64,000 bases of DNA from Sipunculus nudus (lineage: Eukaryota; Annelida; Sipuncula; Golfingiida; Sipunculidae): the NCBI GenBank assembly GCA_026874595.1, contig CM049315.1:37218164-37282163 (forward strand), written 5' to 3'. Within the stretch, counting starts at the first letter, position 1. Every line of letters begins with the position of its first letter. Below are positions 18,922 to 27,919 of the stretch, in pieces. The notes under the pieces were generated by a model. That model had not been told where the DNA came from, did no database searches, and saw only the letters and a list, made by a program, of their open reading frames with translations. The translations under genes and the position numbers were made by a program.

Positions 18922-19389
18922 ATGGGTGCCATGTTCAGCAGGTCTCGGCATTACGTTACCCACGAAGACCCCGAAGATGTTAATGACGTCGTTCATAACG
19001 AAACTTCCCAAGTACAGTGGTACATCGGAGAAGGCGAACCGACGCATAAGAATACAATCCCTAGCACACTGGACCGTGCTACGTGCAGGGAGGAACGTTC
19101 TACGCTTGAACAGGCGGAGAAGTCTGACACAAGCATGACAGATGGTGGTGAAACGAGTACACGAGCACGCACACTCCGCCGTCGCGGGAGAGGACGTCGA
19201 AACCCATTGTCGGGCCACACGCCGGACCAGACCCAGAGTTCCTGGACACCACGTACAACGGGAGTGATGGTTGGGAGGTTACAAAAAATGACGCAACTGT
19301 TGCATGAGATGAGGGAAGACCTAACACAGATGGACAGGATCTTGTCCGAAATGACACCGGGAAAGGTCGAGGTCTCCAAAAAAGAGTAA
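18922..19389 (+). CDS. Small, possibly N-myristoylated basic protein (155 aa)
   Basis: The ATG at 18922 is the first after the TATA box at 18806. The N-terminus MGAMFSRS fits the N-myristoylation rule (Gly2, small residue 3, Ser6), with basic residues following, so membrane association is plausible. A central Arg-rich stretch (TLRRRGRGRR) and a C-terminal amphipathic helix of about 35 residues suggest nucleic-acid or protein contacts. It resembles small membrane-linked virion proteins in general plan, but I recognise no family. AATAAA follows at about 19483. Confidence 0.65.
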   Translation: MGAMFSRSRHYVTHEDPEDVNDVVHNETSQVQWYIGEGEPTHKNTIPSTLDRATCREERSTLEQAEKSDTSMTDGGETSTRARTLRRRGRGRRNPLSGHTPDQTQSSWTPRTTGVMVGRLQKMTQLLHEMREDLTQMDRILSEMTPGKVEVSKKE

Positions 19390-19974
19390 CACAGGTCGGA
19401 CATGCATGGTTCTCCGTTTCATTGTACCTGACAGTGTTTTGTTACCGAAGTACTGCGTGATGAAGCATGTAATTAAACCAAAATAAACACAACTTTGATA
19501 TTATTGAGTGTATTTTTCGTACTGATACCTGCCATACGTTTCCATACATACATACATATAACCTTCATATGCACGTAACATACACCGGGAGCTCCCCCGC
19601 CTTTTGTTCCTGTTGCGATTCATCAGGTGCGTGATTCATGTTTGTGTGATTCATGTTTGGGTGTGTGTAAATGTGGCATGCGTAAAGAACGACAGACACC
19701 CGTTAAAGCAGGACAATATTTTTACTGCGTGCAAATCAAGCATACATACAAAACAATAAACATGGCGCTGAGATGAAGCACAGTATTTGACGTGACGGAA
19801 AGGACAGTGTCCTTAAAAACCAATGTTAAGTCGCCTTCAGTCATGTTTTAAGAAGAAATGTTCATTCGTTTAAATTTCTGTCGTTTAAATTTAAAATCAA
19901 ATTAGACCATGCTCTTTTTTCCAACAAAACATAAAGGCCGTCGACTGGATATAAACTGTTTTTTTTTTTATGAT
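19390..19974. other. Convergent intergenic region, no gene seen
   Basis: This 585-bp AT-rich spacer lies between convergent genes. It contains AATAAA on the plus strand near 19483 and several TACATACATA runs. No coding sequence is supported. Confidence 0.5.
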
Positions 19975-20757
19975 CTATACGTTTTCTCCACTGGAATGCT
20001 CATTCTGGTGACGTCGTTTCCGTGACTTTGCGTTTTTACGTGTACGCGTTTTATGTTTTCTGTCGCCGTGAGTGTCTCTTGAGCGTTTTCTACGGGTGCC
20101 GTGTGTACTGGTTGATACGACAGGGATGGGGCGCGTGCATGTGTTGCCTGAGTAATGGGCGTCATCAGGCGTAGTGTTCTCTGTCGCGTATTCACTCGAG
20201 TATCTCGACGCGTATCCTGTCAGGTATCTCGTTGCGTGCAATAGACGTAGCAGCACACGCCAGTGCGCGCAGTCTTTGAGATAACGCGGGTCTTCCGGTT
20301 TAAAACCACGCCTCTCTCCTGTCCAGGACACGAAGTACAGACACTCACCTTCTAAAAGCTGACAGGAACGTGTAAGCTGCAACCCCTTTGTTCTCACGAG
20401 CAGCGGGAGGTTGCTCATGTACGAACATCCCAACATTCTGCATATGCTTTGCATATACGGCATCATGTAGCATATATACGTGTCCTTGTGCAGCAGGCAG
20501 GAACGTCCTGCGTGGAATCTGTCCTCGTGTTCTTTGCGATGCCAGATGTCGCCGAAATTCATTCTGCACACAGAACAGGCGGAGATCGGGTCAGCGAACC
20601 AAGGCAGATGAGATACAACAACATGCGAGCGGAGGCATGATACCGAAACCCCGCAGATGCAGCAAACCTCTAGCTCTGGAGCAGTACGTCCCCCTTCTTT
20701 CTTCTCAAACATGCTTGTGTAGTCATCGGACAGCTCTAGTATATCATCCATTTTCAT
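19975..20757 (-). CDS. C2H2 zinc-finger protein with basic tail (260 aa)
   Basis: The frame extends to a GTG at 20790, but the first ATG (20757, MKMDDILELSDD) lies at a suitable distance from the TATA region at 20850-20863. Two zinc-finger motifs are visible: C32-X2-C35-X9-H45-X4-H50 and a canonical C61-X2-C64-X12-H77-X4-H82. The last 45 residues are extremely basic (Arg/Lys/His with Ser/Thr), typical of a nuclear-localisation or nucleic-acid-binding tail. A regulatory role in the nucleus is plausible. It lies directly downstream of another Cys/His-rich gene on the same strand. Confidence 0.7.
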   Translation of the reverse strand: MKMDDILELSDDYTSMFEKKEGGRTAPELEVCCICGVSVSCLRSHVVVSHLPWFADPISACSVCRMNFGDIWHRKEHEDRFHAGRSCLLHKDTYICYMMPYMQSICRMLGCSYMSNLPLLVRTKGLQLTRSCQLLEGECLYFVSWTGERRGFKPEDPRYLKDCAHWRVLLRLLHATRYLTGYASRYSSEYATENTTPDDAHYSGNTCTRPIPVVSTSTHGTRRKRSRDTHGDRKHKTRTRKNAKSRKRRHQNEHSSGENV

Positions 20758-20849
20758 ATATGTACGCACGGATGAAGGCACACTGCACACGAAGTGATAA
20801 CCTTGACAGTCTCACTCTGTATTGACGTCTGAGCTCACTCCAACCACTA

Positions 20850-20863
20850 CATATATTATATAT
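20850..20863 (-). promoter_or_regulatory. TATA box of the C2H2 gene
   Basis: An AT-only palindromic run (ATATATTATAT type) lies about 95 bp upstream of the ATG at 20757 and just past the stop of the preceding gene. Confidence 0.4.
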
Positions 20864-20883
20864 GCACGTACGATACGCTTACG

Positions 20884-21435
20884 TCAGCATGAAGACCACG
20901 CTCGACATGTACATCCACTCCTGTACCGCGTACGGTTCTGTAGTATAGGTAAACCGATCTCGCGCCTGTACAAAACGGTCACTGCATTTACAGGCCTGTG
21001 CATCCAGTAACGGGACACCTTCTCATGAAATCGTCTAGCGCGTCTTTCACCGCATGCCAGGTCTGTAAGCCAGACCGATTTTCCCAACAGCCGTTTCCAT
21101 TCGACATCAGTTACACACGGCACCTGCATCCTATCGCACTGCCATCCGCAAAACACACAAGGAAAACAGGAGTAACCCAAGATTTCACCATAGATGTGAG
21201 GAGCACGAATATCACCTACCAGATGAAATAAGGAGGCACATCCGTCCAATGGTTCGATGCAGACGCATAACAGGCAATCCAGTGACTCATCTAGCGTGGT
21301 GTGTTCTCCTGGAAAATGATGGCTTCCAGGAGAGCATGGTCGATTAGTGTCATACGTCTTCTTGTATCCGCACAAGACGCACGTGTTATAATTTTCATGT
21401 GTCGCCGCAGGGTACATGTGAACGAAAACAGCCAT
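20884..21435 (-). CDS. Cys/His-rich putative zinc-binding protein (183 aa)
   Basis: The frame opens at a GTG (21489) that overlaps the promoter. The ATG at 21435 sits in CACCATGG context, about 55 bp from a TATAAAA at 21490-21496, and is the likely start. The protein has repeated Cys pairs (CVLCGY, CLLCVC, CFPCVFC, CTC) and a His cluster (SHHFPGEH), which suggests one or two zinc sites of unfamiliar topology. The C-terminal third is basic. I do not recognise the family. Together with its downstream neighbour it forms a zinc-protein pair. Confidence 0.65.
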   Translation of the reverse strand: MAVFVHMYPAATHENYNTCVLCGYKKTYDTNRPCSPGSHHFPGEHTTLDESLDCLLCVCIEPLDGCASLFHLVGDIRAPHIYGEILGYSCFPCVFCGWQCDRMQVPCVTDVEWKRLLGKSVWLTDLACGERRARRFHEKVSRYWMHRPVNAVTVLYRREIGLPILQNRTRYRSGCTCRAWSSC

Positions 21436-21489
21436 GGTGACCAGTCGAAATGCATGCGAGTCTGAGGGGTTAGTTCTTTGTTTGTACAC

Positions 21490-21496
21490 TTTTATA
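21490..21496 (-). promoter_or_regulatory. TATA box of the Cys/His-rich gene
   Basis: TATAAAA on the minus strand, about 55 bp before the ATG at 21435. Confidence 0.55.
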
Positions 21497-21636
21497 TCAT
21501 CGTCGGCCGAATAAACGGTGCCCCATAACTGTATATCACAAAAAGAAGCAAAAGCGTGATTTATTTTCTGTGCATCAGGTTACTTCCAAAGCATGATTCG
21601 TCCTCAGCTCTGTTCAGCTGGACATCCATCTTCTAT

Positions 21637-22545
21637 TCATTCTGTGGATTTTTTTGGACCAGCAGTTCCCTGTGCAACATCCAACGGCCTCTCAGACGGT
21701 TTTTTGGTCATTTCCACAGATACCCCCGAATGCGATTCCCCTGCAGGCTTCCCAAGTTCGTCCAGTTTGTCATGATTTTCGGATACCCATTGCTGGCATT
21801 CAGAGCATGCACAAAAAAAAGACGATCCGTTGGAGAAATTTACTAACTTAACAGGTATAGCTCCTGATGGGCCTTCCACTAATGCATCAAATTTCTCCAC
21901 AATAGTCGGAGCTGGGTTGCGTGCAGTCGCACCTGTTTTAGTCGCACCTTGTTTTGCCGCACCTTGTTTTGCCGCACCTTGTTTTGCCACACCTGTTTTT
22001 GCCGCACCTTGTTTAGCCGCACTTTGTTTTCCCTTCTGTTCCTGTTCCAACGTTTTTGAGGGCGGTAAGAACACATGAATGGTGATGTCTGATGCTCCAT
22101 CTCCTACGTCCTTTTCATCAGGTTTGTCGGCCTCTTGTTCACGCGATTCAGCTGTTTGTGCAGGGTTGTCGGTCTTTTTGTCACGTGATTCAGCTGTTTG
22201 TGCAGCTGTTGCTGCTGCTGCTTTAGGGGCATCGTTACGTTCACATTCGTTTTTCTTGTCGTGTCCAGAATCACACTGGGACTGTATAGGACGTGACGCT
22301 CCCTCTTCTAACTTTTCAACCCGGTCTGTCAAATCGGAAACACGTTTGTTCAGGCTGTCGATGTGTTTCTTGAGTCTTCCTTCCATTCGGTCGAGTCCGG
22401 AGTGGATCATTTGCTCGGTCTGCTTACGATTTAGCTTCTGGTGCATAATGGGACGCACAATCTGCTTGTCTGTCCTTTTGTCACGGGCTGCGATTTCCTC
22501 TTTCGTCTGAAGTGTAAACATGTCGTTCCCCTCGGCGCGATCCAT
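21637..22545 (-). CDS. Coiled-coil protein with Ala/Lys/Gln repeats (302 aa)
   Basis: The frame begins at a GTG (22575), but the ATG at 22545 (MDRAEGND) follows a TATTTAAG element at 22594-22601 at normal distance. Residues about 40-85 form a heptad coiled coil (LDRMEGRLKKHIDSLNKRV and onward). The middle has a duplicated AQTAESR(D/E) segment and a run of GAAKQ/GATK(T) pentapeptides encoded by a 15-bp tandem repeat. Near the C-terminus CACSECQQW may bind metal. Highly charged, repetitive and probably disordered outside the coil; an oligomeric virion or nuclear protein is possible. No family recognised. Confidence 0.65.
   Translation of the reverse strand: MDRAEGNDMFTLQTKEEIAARDKRTDKQIVRPIMHQKLNRKQTEQMIHSGLDRMEGRLKKHIDSLNKRVSDLTDRVEKLEEGASRPIQSQCDSGHDKKNECERNDAPKAAAATAAQTAESRDKKTDNPAQTAESREQEADKPDEKDVGDGASDITIHVFLPPSKTLEQEQKGKQSAAKQGAAKTGVAKQGAAKQGAAKQGATKTGATARNPAPTIVEKFDALVEGPSGAIPVKLVNFSNGSSFFCACSECQQWVSENHDKLDELGKPAGESHSGVSVEMTKKPSERPLDVAQGTAGPKKSTE
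21943..22023 (-). repeat. 15-bp tandem repeat coding GAAKQ pentapeptides
   Basis: About five imperfect copies of a 15-bp unit lie within the coiled-coil gene and encode Gly-Ala-(Ala/Thr)-Lys-(Gln/Thr) pentapeptides. Such short coding repeats vary in number between isolates. Confidence 0.7.
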
Positions 22546-22780
22546 CGTGTAGAGAGACTGTAGCGTGTCTGCCACACTCCCCTCGCGCCAACGCTTAAAT
22601 ACCCTTCAAGGCTGAGTCATGCACCACGAGTCATGCACCGCGGGAGTGTCAAGCGACTTGTTTACACTTGAGAACACAAGAGCCGAAGCGGTCACGTGAG
22701 CTGAACAAACAAAAAAAAGCAATTCATGTCACAGTACCGGTTAATCGTCTGCAGCACGTCAACGTTCCTGTCGAGGCAAG

Positions 22781-23320
22781 TTACAAGCGCATCAGGTCAT
22801 ACCCTAGTTTCTGCACCGTATCAGTGATTGGAGAAGCCAAGTCCTGAGAGCCGGTGTAATGTAGGATGGCTTCGAGGATGATCCAATCTTCGAGGGGCCG
22901 TCGTTCCATGTGCGACATGAACTGCGATCGCTGCTTCCTCAAAACAGGAGTCTTTTCCGTGATGATGTCTAACGTGGTTTTGCTGATGATTCCCCAGTGG
23001 AGGGCGTACTGAACCTCGTCGGGGACGTGCAGGAATACACGTTTCTCTGCCTGCACAAACGGCAGTCGCACGTCTCGGGACAGTTTCCTAACGAACTTCT
23101 CATTCACCTGGTAACGCTTTCTGATCTCGTCCGCATGTGTTGGGCCGTGGGGGTACTTCTGCAGTAGCGCCCGCAAGTCCGCATTCTGTCCTGTGCCGCT
23201 CGAGCGGACGGCTTGCTCGTAACTAGGCGGAGGCTCATGTATATAGGCCTGCCTGTAAGGAGGCAAAGCAATGTTAGGTAGCGGTAGATCTGCGCAGTTC
23301 ACTGTGCTGTTTGATGCCAT
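22781..23320 (-). CDS. CARD-like protein with PPxY late-domain-type motif (179 aa)
   Basis: The ATG at 23320 (MASNSTVN) is preferred over the one at 23350 because it aligns with the start of the divergent gene at 23935. Residues 29-36 carry EPPPSYEQ, a PPxY motif of the type that binds WW domains of NEDD4-family ligases and occurs in viral late domains. Residues about 48-100 are helical. About residues 100-168 have the spacing of a CARD: a helix with the 'LRKQRSQFMSHMERRP' element, then 'ILEAILHYTGSQDLASPI', matching the conserved 'al..tG...La..L' end. It shares little sequence with the other CARD-like gene (6231-6980) except this pattern. An apoptosis or innate-signalling role is inferred. 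Confidence 0.55.
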   Translation of the reverse strand: MASNSTVNCADLPLPNIALPPYRQAYIHEPPPSYEQAVRSSGTGQNADLRALLQKYPHGPTHADEIRKRYQVNEKFVRKLSRDVRLPFVQAEKRVFLHVPDEVQYALHWGIISKTTLDIITEKTPVLRKQRSQFMSHMERRPLEDWIILEAILHYTGSQDLASPITDTVQKLGYDLMRL

Positions 23321-23934
23321 TATCGACCGAGGAATGACAACCGGGACCATGTGCCCCGTAACTTATACGTTATGAGGAAAGTCGTATCACACTGTGCGGG
23401 CAGCAGCCCTAACAAACCACACACGTTCACCAAGTCATACACACGTCTGTCCTGTGTCCTTAATCCGTCACATACACCCGTAAACAAGCTCATTAATCTT
23501 TCCTTGTCTGCCACGTCACGGCCTTGAAAACGTAGCAAGTTGTTTACGTATTGTTAGAACTACCGTTGTTTCATACTGCTCCGTGATCTGAATCCGTCAC
23601 ATTCACCCGTAAACAAGCCAATCAATCATTTTTCCTTGTCTAACACGTCACGTCCTTGAAAACGTAGTAAACCAGGATTGATCAGTCATGTTGATAACCG
23701 GTGAGTGTGATACTTCCCGGACACATTAGAGACGTTTGTGTCGTGGCTGTTGTGCTCATGTCTGTTGCGTGTGCAGTATGAATTATTTTTGCCCCCCCCC
23801 CCACACTTACACCCCACGTATAAAAGTTTCTCGGTGTCTCATGCAGAACCATACCAGTGTTGCAGCCCCTTCTGGCCACAGGAGTTATCAGTTAAAATAC
23901 ACACGTGGTCCTGGCTGCCATTCCCCAGTCTATC
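23321..23934. promoter_or_regulatory. Divergent promoter region with duplicated leader
   Basis: The last about 30 bp before each ATG are homologous between the two divergent genes (…GGTC(C/C)TGG…CATTCC…ATGGCA on one side, the reverse on the other). TATAAAA lies at 23819-23825 (plus), and a TATAAG-like element lies near 23365 (minus). Two inverted copies of the 129-bp repeat occupy about 23440-23670. A C-tract is at 23792-23802. Confidence 0.6.
23440..23670 (-). repeat. Two minus-oriented copies of the 129-bp repeat
   Basis: The marker strings (…TTGTTTACGGGTG…, CTACGTTTTCAAGG) of the array at 24736-25290 occur here in reverse orientation, about 132 bp apart. The copies lie just upstream of the minus-strand CARD-like gene. 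Confidence 0.8.
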
Positions 23935-24492
23935 ATGGCATTGAAGAGCATCGGACAGTGCGGAGATCCCCCGTTACCAACTGCGCCTCCACCACAAACT
24001 GTGCCCTCGCCTAGTGATGAAGAGATCGTCGACCCCACCGGGCAACAAACCCAAGATGGTTGGCAATGTCTGCACTGTCAAACACTGTTTAGGAGGTGGG
24101 ACTGGTTACTCGGCCGCATTCCGGCACAGTCCCGGTTCATCCGGCACGTTTGGGGGGAATGGGACTGTTACAAGGACTATTACGACAACGGCCGATTAAC
24201 TATGTGCAAGGGCGTAGCCGACTGGTGGAAAGAACAGTTTGTTCGGCACTGTTTCCCGTCTTACGCCCGGGAGATCAATCTCCGCCACTTCAGATTGGGT
24301 GTCAGGTACGACGGGCTTCCCTGTCTCGTATCCGTGAACGACACACCTGGTCAACAGTACTACATGGCATGGTTTGCGAAAAGGCGGATGAAAAAAGCGA
24401 AGGTACCACCGAAGGCTGCTTCTGTCCTGATAGACCACGACGTAACGGTGGTCGAGACGAAGGATGTTGGTACCAGTGAGGACGCTGCGTAA
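23935..24492 (+). CDS. Unrecognised protein sharing its N-terminus with the divergent CARD-like gene (185 aa)
   Basis: The ATG at 23935 (MALKSIGQCGDPPLP) follows a TATAAAA at 23819-23825. The first about 20 residues and the DNA upstream resemble those of the divergent gene (MASNSTVNCADLPLP), so both genes seem to have received the same promoter-plus-leader segment. After the proline-rich leader the proteins differ. This one has a WQCLHCQTLF Cys pair, many Trp/Tyr/Arg residues (residues 30-130), a basic segment (RRMKKAKV) and an acidic tail. No fold recognised. It is enclosed by inverted copies of a 129-bp repeat. Confidence 0.65.
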   Translation: MALKSIGQCGDPPLPTAPPPQTVPSPSDEEIVDPTGQQTQDGWQCLHCQTLFRRWDWLLGRIPAQSRFIRHVWGEWDCYKDYYDNGRLTMCKGVADWWKEQFVRHCFPSYAREINLRHFRLGVRYDGLPCLVSVNDTPGQQYYMAWFAKRRMKKAKVPPKAASVLIDHDVTVVETKDVGTSEDAA

Positions 24493-24735
24493 GATGCGTG
24501 TGACGCCAAGTATGGTGAACAAGCGTTTGACAGATGTATTGTATATGACGTGAGCGTGTAAAACCGAATGTTTATAACACTTGACCAGATTGCCGAGTCA
24601 TGCATATGTTTTCACGCCACAAGTTAAAACGAAACGAATGACTCATATTGTGTACAGGAATCAGTGCTGCAGCCCAGTACATGTCATCGTGACAGGTGTA
24701 GAGCATTGCATAACTAGAGCGTATACTTTCAACGT

Positions 24736-25290
24736 GCTACGTTTTCAAGGACGTGGTGTGGCAGACAAGAGATGATTAATTGTCTTGTTTACGGGTGAAT
24801 GTGACATATTCAGGCCTCAGAGCAGTATGAAACCAGGATAGCTTGATACATACGTAAACAAGATGCTACGTTTTCAAGGACGCAACGTGTCAGACAAGAG
24901 ATGATTGATTGTCTTGATTACGGGTGAATGTGACATATTCAGGTCACAGAGCAGTATGAAACGACGGTAGTTATAACAATATGTAAACAACTTGCTACGT
25001 TTCCAAGGCCGTGACGTGGCAGACAAGAGATGATTGATTGTCTTGTTTACGGGTGAATGTGACATATTCAGGTCACAGAGCAGTATGAAACCAGGATAGC
25101 TTGATACATACGTAAACAACATGCTACGTTTTCAAGGCCGTGATGTGGCAGACAAGAGATGATTCATTGTCTTGTTTACGGGTTATTGTGACTTATTCAG
25201 GTCACAGAACAGTATGAAACCAGGATAGCTTGAGACATACGTAAACAACCTGCTACGTTTCCAAGGACGAGATGTGTCAGAGAAGACGGG
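24736..25290 (+). repeat. 129-bp tandem array, about 4.3 copies
   Basis: Units start at 24736, 24865, 24994, 25123 and 25252, exactly 129 bp apart, with the last copy truncated. Each begins GCTACGTTT(T/C)CAAGG and includes CTTGTTTACGGGTGAATGTG. The array lies 3' of the gene at 23935-24492 and is inverted relative to copies at 23440-23670, so the two sets flank that gene. Confidence 0.9.
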
Positions 25291-25740
25291 TACAGCAAAA
25301 ACCATTCGTCACCCAGATGTATATTTTAGGCACATCCAATGCGAATGCACGAACATCGTTTGAACAGCCAGATGTTATATGGATCTGATCAACCAGATAC
25401 GACAAACATACTTATAGATGTTGATAACACTTGATACTTCCAAACTCAGAAAACGAAATTTTAAATAAATGCATTTGTGACAATATTCCAAAAATGTGTC
25501 TAAAAACTTGTTTTACTCGTTATTTTTAACAATGTTTTGCCTGAATCTACGTCACTATACGTGTGGAACTTATCACATGGAACTTATATAATGAATAAAA
25601 TATGAAAGTTTTCACGGTCTTCTTTATGCCATGGTCATCCGCATATGTGATTCATGATCATTTTCTGATACATTTTTATAAATACATACAGGCACACAAA
25701 ACATCCAGTTCAATTAAAGTATGCAGTCCGCACAAATGTT
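25291..25740. other. AT-rich spacer, nothing recognised
   Basis: This 450-bp AT-rich segment between two repeat arrays has no gene, RNA or clear repeat that I can support. Confidence 0.5.
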
Positions 25741-26577
25741 GTTTCATGTGTGCAACTTAATTAGATAAATCCGTTGTCTATCTGATATAGTTCTACTTGT
25801 CGTCGGCAGGTGGCGATACTGACGCCAATATATTGGTCAGCAACACAAAATGGCCATTTGCCGGACAACGGTCTACACAACATTTACGAAATACCTGCAA
25901 TAATTTTAGTAAAAATATGCCTCAAACGTTCAACGAGTGACATTCGTGATATATTTTCCAGTTTGCGTGTACATCTTGCACAAACGTGAAATCTGCCGCA
26001 CACCAAAGATTTCAATGTTGTTTCATGTGTGCAACTTAATTAGATAAATCCGTTGTCTATCTGATATAGTTCCACTTGTCGTCGGCAGGTGGCGATACTG
26101 ACACCGTCATATTGGTCAGCAACACAAAATGGCCATTTGCCGGACAACGGTCTACACAACATTTACAAAATATGTGCTAAAATCTTTGGAAAAATATGCT
26201 TTAAGCGTTCAACGAGTAACATTTGCGATATCTTTTTCAGTTTGCGCGTACATCTTGCACAAACGTGAAATCTGCCGCACACCAAAGATTTCAATGTTGT
26301 TTCATGTGTGCAACTTAATTAGATAAATCCGTTGTCTATCTGATATAGTTCCACTTGTCGTCGGCAGGTGGCGATACTGACACCGTCATATTGGTCAGCA
26401 ACACAAAATGGCCATTTGCCGGACAACGGTCTACACAACATTTACAAAATATGTGCTAAAATCTTTGGAAAAATATGCTTTAAGCGTTCAACGAGTAACA
26501 TTTGCGATATCTTTTTCAGTTTGCGCGTACATCTTGCACAAACGTGAAATCTGCCGCACACCAAAGATTTCAATGTG
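25741..26577 (+). repeat. Three tandem 279-bp repeats
   Basis: Copies occupy 25741-26019, 26020-26298 and 26299-26577, each beginning GTTTCATGTGTGCAACTT and containing GCCGGACAACGGTCTACA. Copies 2 and 3 are nearly identical; copy 1 is more diverged. A shortened copy in inverted orientation lies at about 30029-30200, on the other side of the GC-rich foldback region, so these units act as outer inverted termini of the structure. Confidence 0.9.
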
Positions 26578-26989
26578 TCCACAACCCTACTATATAAGCA
26601 GGCCGAGTCTATTATACTATCAGTTGAGAGCGCTCTCTGGGCGCTTTTGGGTCCCAGACGGCTCCCCTGTGGGGGAGGGGGGGACTTTAGGGGGGGAGGG
26701 GGCGGCCCCTCCCTCTGCCTTATGTCAAGAAGAAGAAGTAGAGTTGTGGGTCTGTGGCCGGTTGTGTGGTTCAAGTCCTAACAGGGGAGTCCTAGGTGGG
26801 TTCGTATACGGATGTGAATGGTTAAAGAGTGATCGTCGGGTATCATCGGTACTGGGAAAGCCAACGGTGGGCAACGCACGTCAAAGCACAATGGGATCGT
26901 TCCGATCACCACAGAATCTCCCCTGGGGCCGAGGCCCCTATAGAGGTTTCTCCACAGGGGTCGTGGTGGGGGCCTCGCCCCCAGGGGAT

Positions 26990-27840
26990 TATACTTTATG
27001 GGGGATCGATCCCTAAAAAGAATACACACAGGGGGCGAGGCCCCCATAAGGAATAACATGGAGGGCCCGTGGTGGGGGCCTCGCCCCCAGGGGAAAATAC
27101 TTTATTTTGGATCGATCCCTAAAAAGAATATACACAGGGGGCGAGGCCCCCATAAGGAATTACATGGAAGGCCCGTGGTGGGGGCCTCGCCCCCAGGGGA
27201 AAATACTTTATGTGGGATCGATCCCTACAAAGAATATACCCAGGGGGCGAGGCCCCCATCAGGAATTACATGGAAGGCACGTGGTGGGGGCCTCGCCCCC
27301 AGGGGATAATACTTTATGTGGGATCGATCCCTACAAAGAATATACACTGGGGGCGAGGCCCCCATAAGGAAATACATGGAAGGCCCGTGGTGGGGGCCTC
27401 GCCCCCAGGGGAAAATACTTTATGTGGGATCGATCCCTACAAAGAATATACCCAGGGGGCGAGGCCCCATAAGGAATTACATGGAAGGCCCGTGGTGGGG
27501 GCCTCGCCCCCAGGGGAAAATACTTTATGTGGGATCGATCCCTACAAAGAATATACCCAGGGGGCGAAGCCCCCATCAGGAATTACATGGAAGGCACGTG
27601 GTGGGGGCCTCGCCCCCAGGGGATAATACTTTATGTGGGATCGATCCCTACAAAGAATATACACTGGGGGCGAGGCCCCCATAAGGAAATACATGGAAGG
27701 CACGTGGTGGGGGCCTCGCCCCCAGGGGATAATAATTTATGTGGGATCGATCCCTAAAAAGAATATATACTGGGGGCGAGGCCCCCATAAGGATTTAGAT
27801 GGAGGGCCCGTGGTGGGGGCCTCGCCCCCGGGAATATTCA
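26990..27840 (+). repeat. Left half-array of about 105-bp palindromic units (8 units)
   Basis: Each unit contains GGGGGCCTCGCCCCC, then a spacer with the 12-bp palindrome GGGATCGATCCC, then GGGGGCGAGGCCCCC. The two 15-mers are exact reverse complements, so every unit can form a hairpin. Palindromes occur near 27003, 27109, 27215, 27321, 27427, 27532, 27638 and 27744. Confidence 0.9.
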
Positions 27841-27919
27841 TTTTAGGGATCTAGGCGCCGAAGGCGCCCTCCATACATACATCTGTGTATTGGCGCCTTC
27901 GGCGCCCCGATCCCCATAC

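Noticed and set aside
23320-23538. 72-codon minus-strand frame upstream of the CARD-like gene
   Set aside because: It begins at a TTG, lies within the 129-bp repeat, and the equivalent frame in the other copies is broken by a stop.
24736-25290. CRISPR array
   Set aside because: The units are contiguous 129-bp tandem repeats without spacers, in a eukaryotic context.
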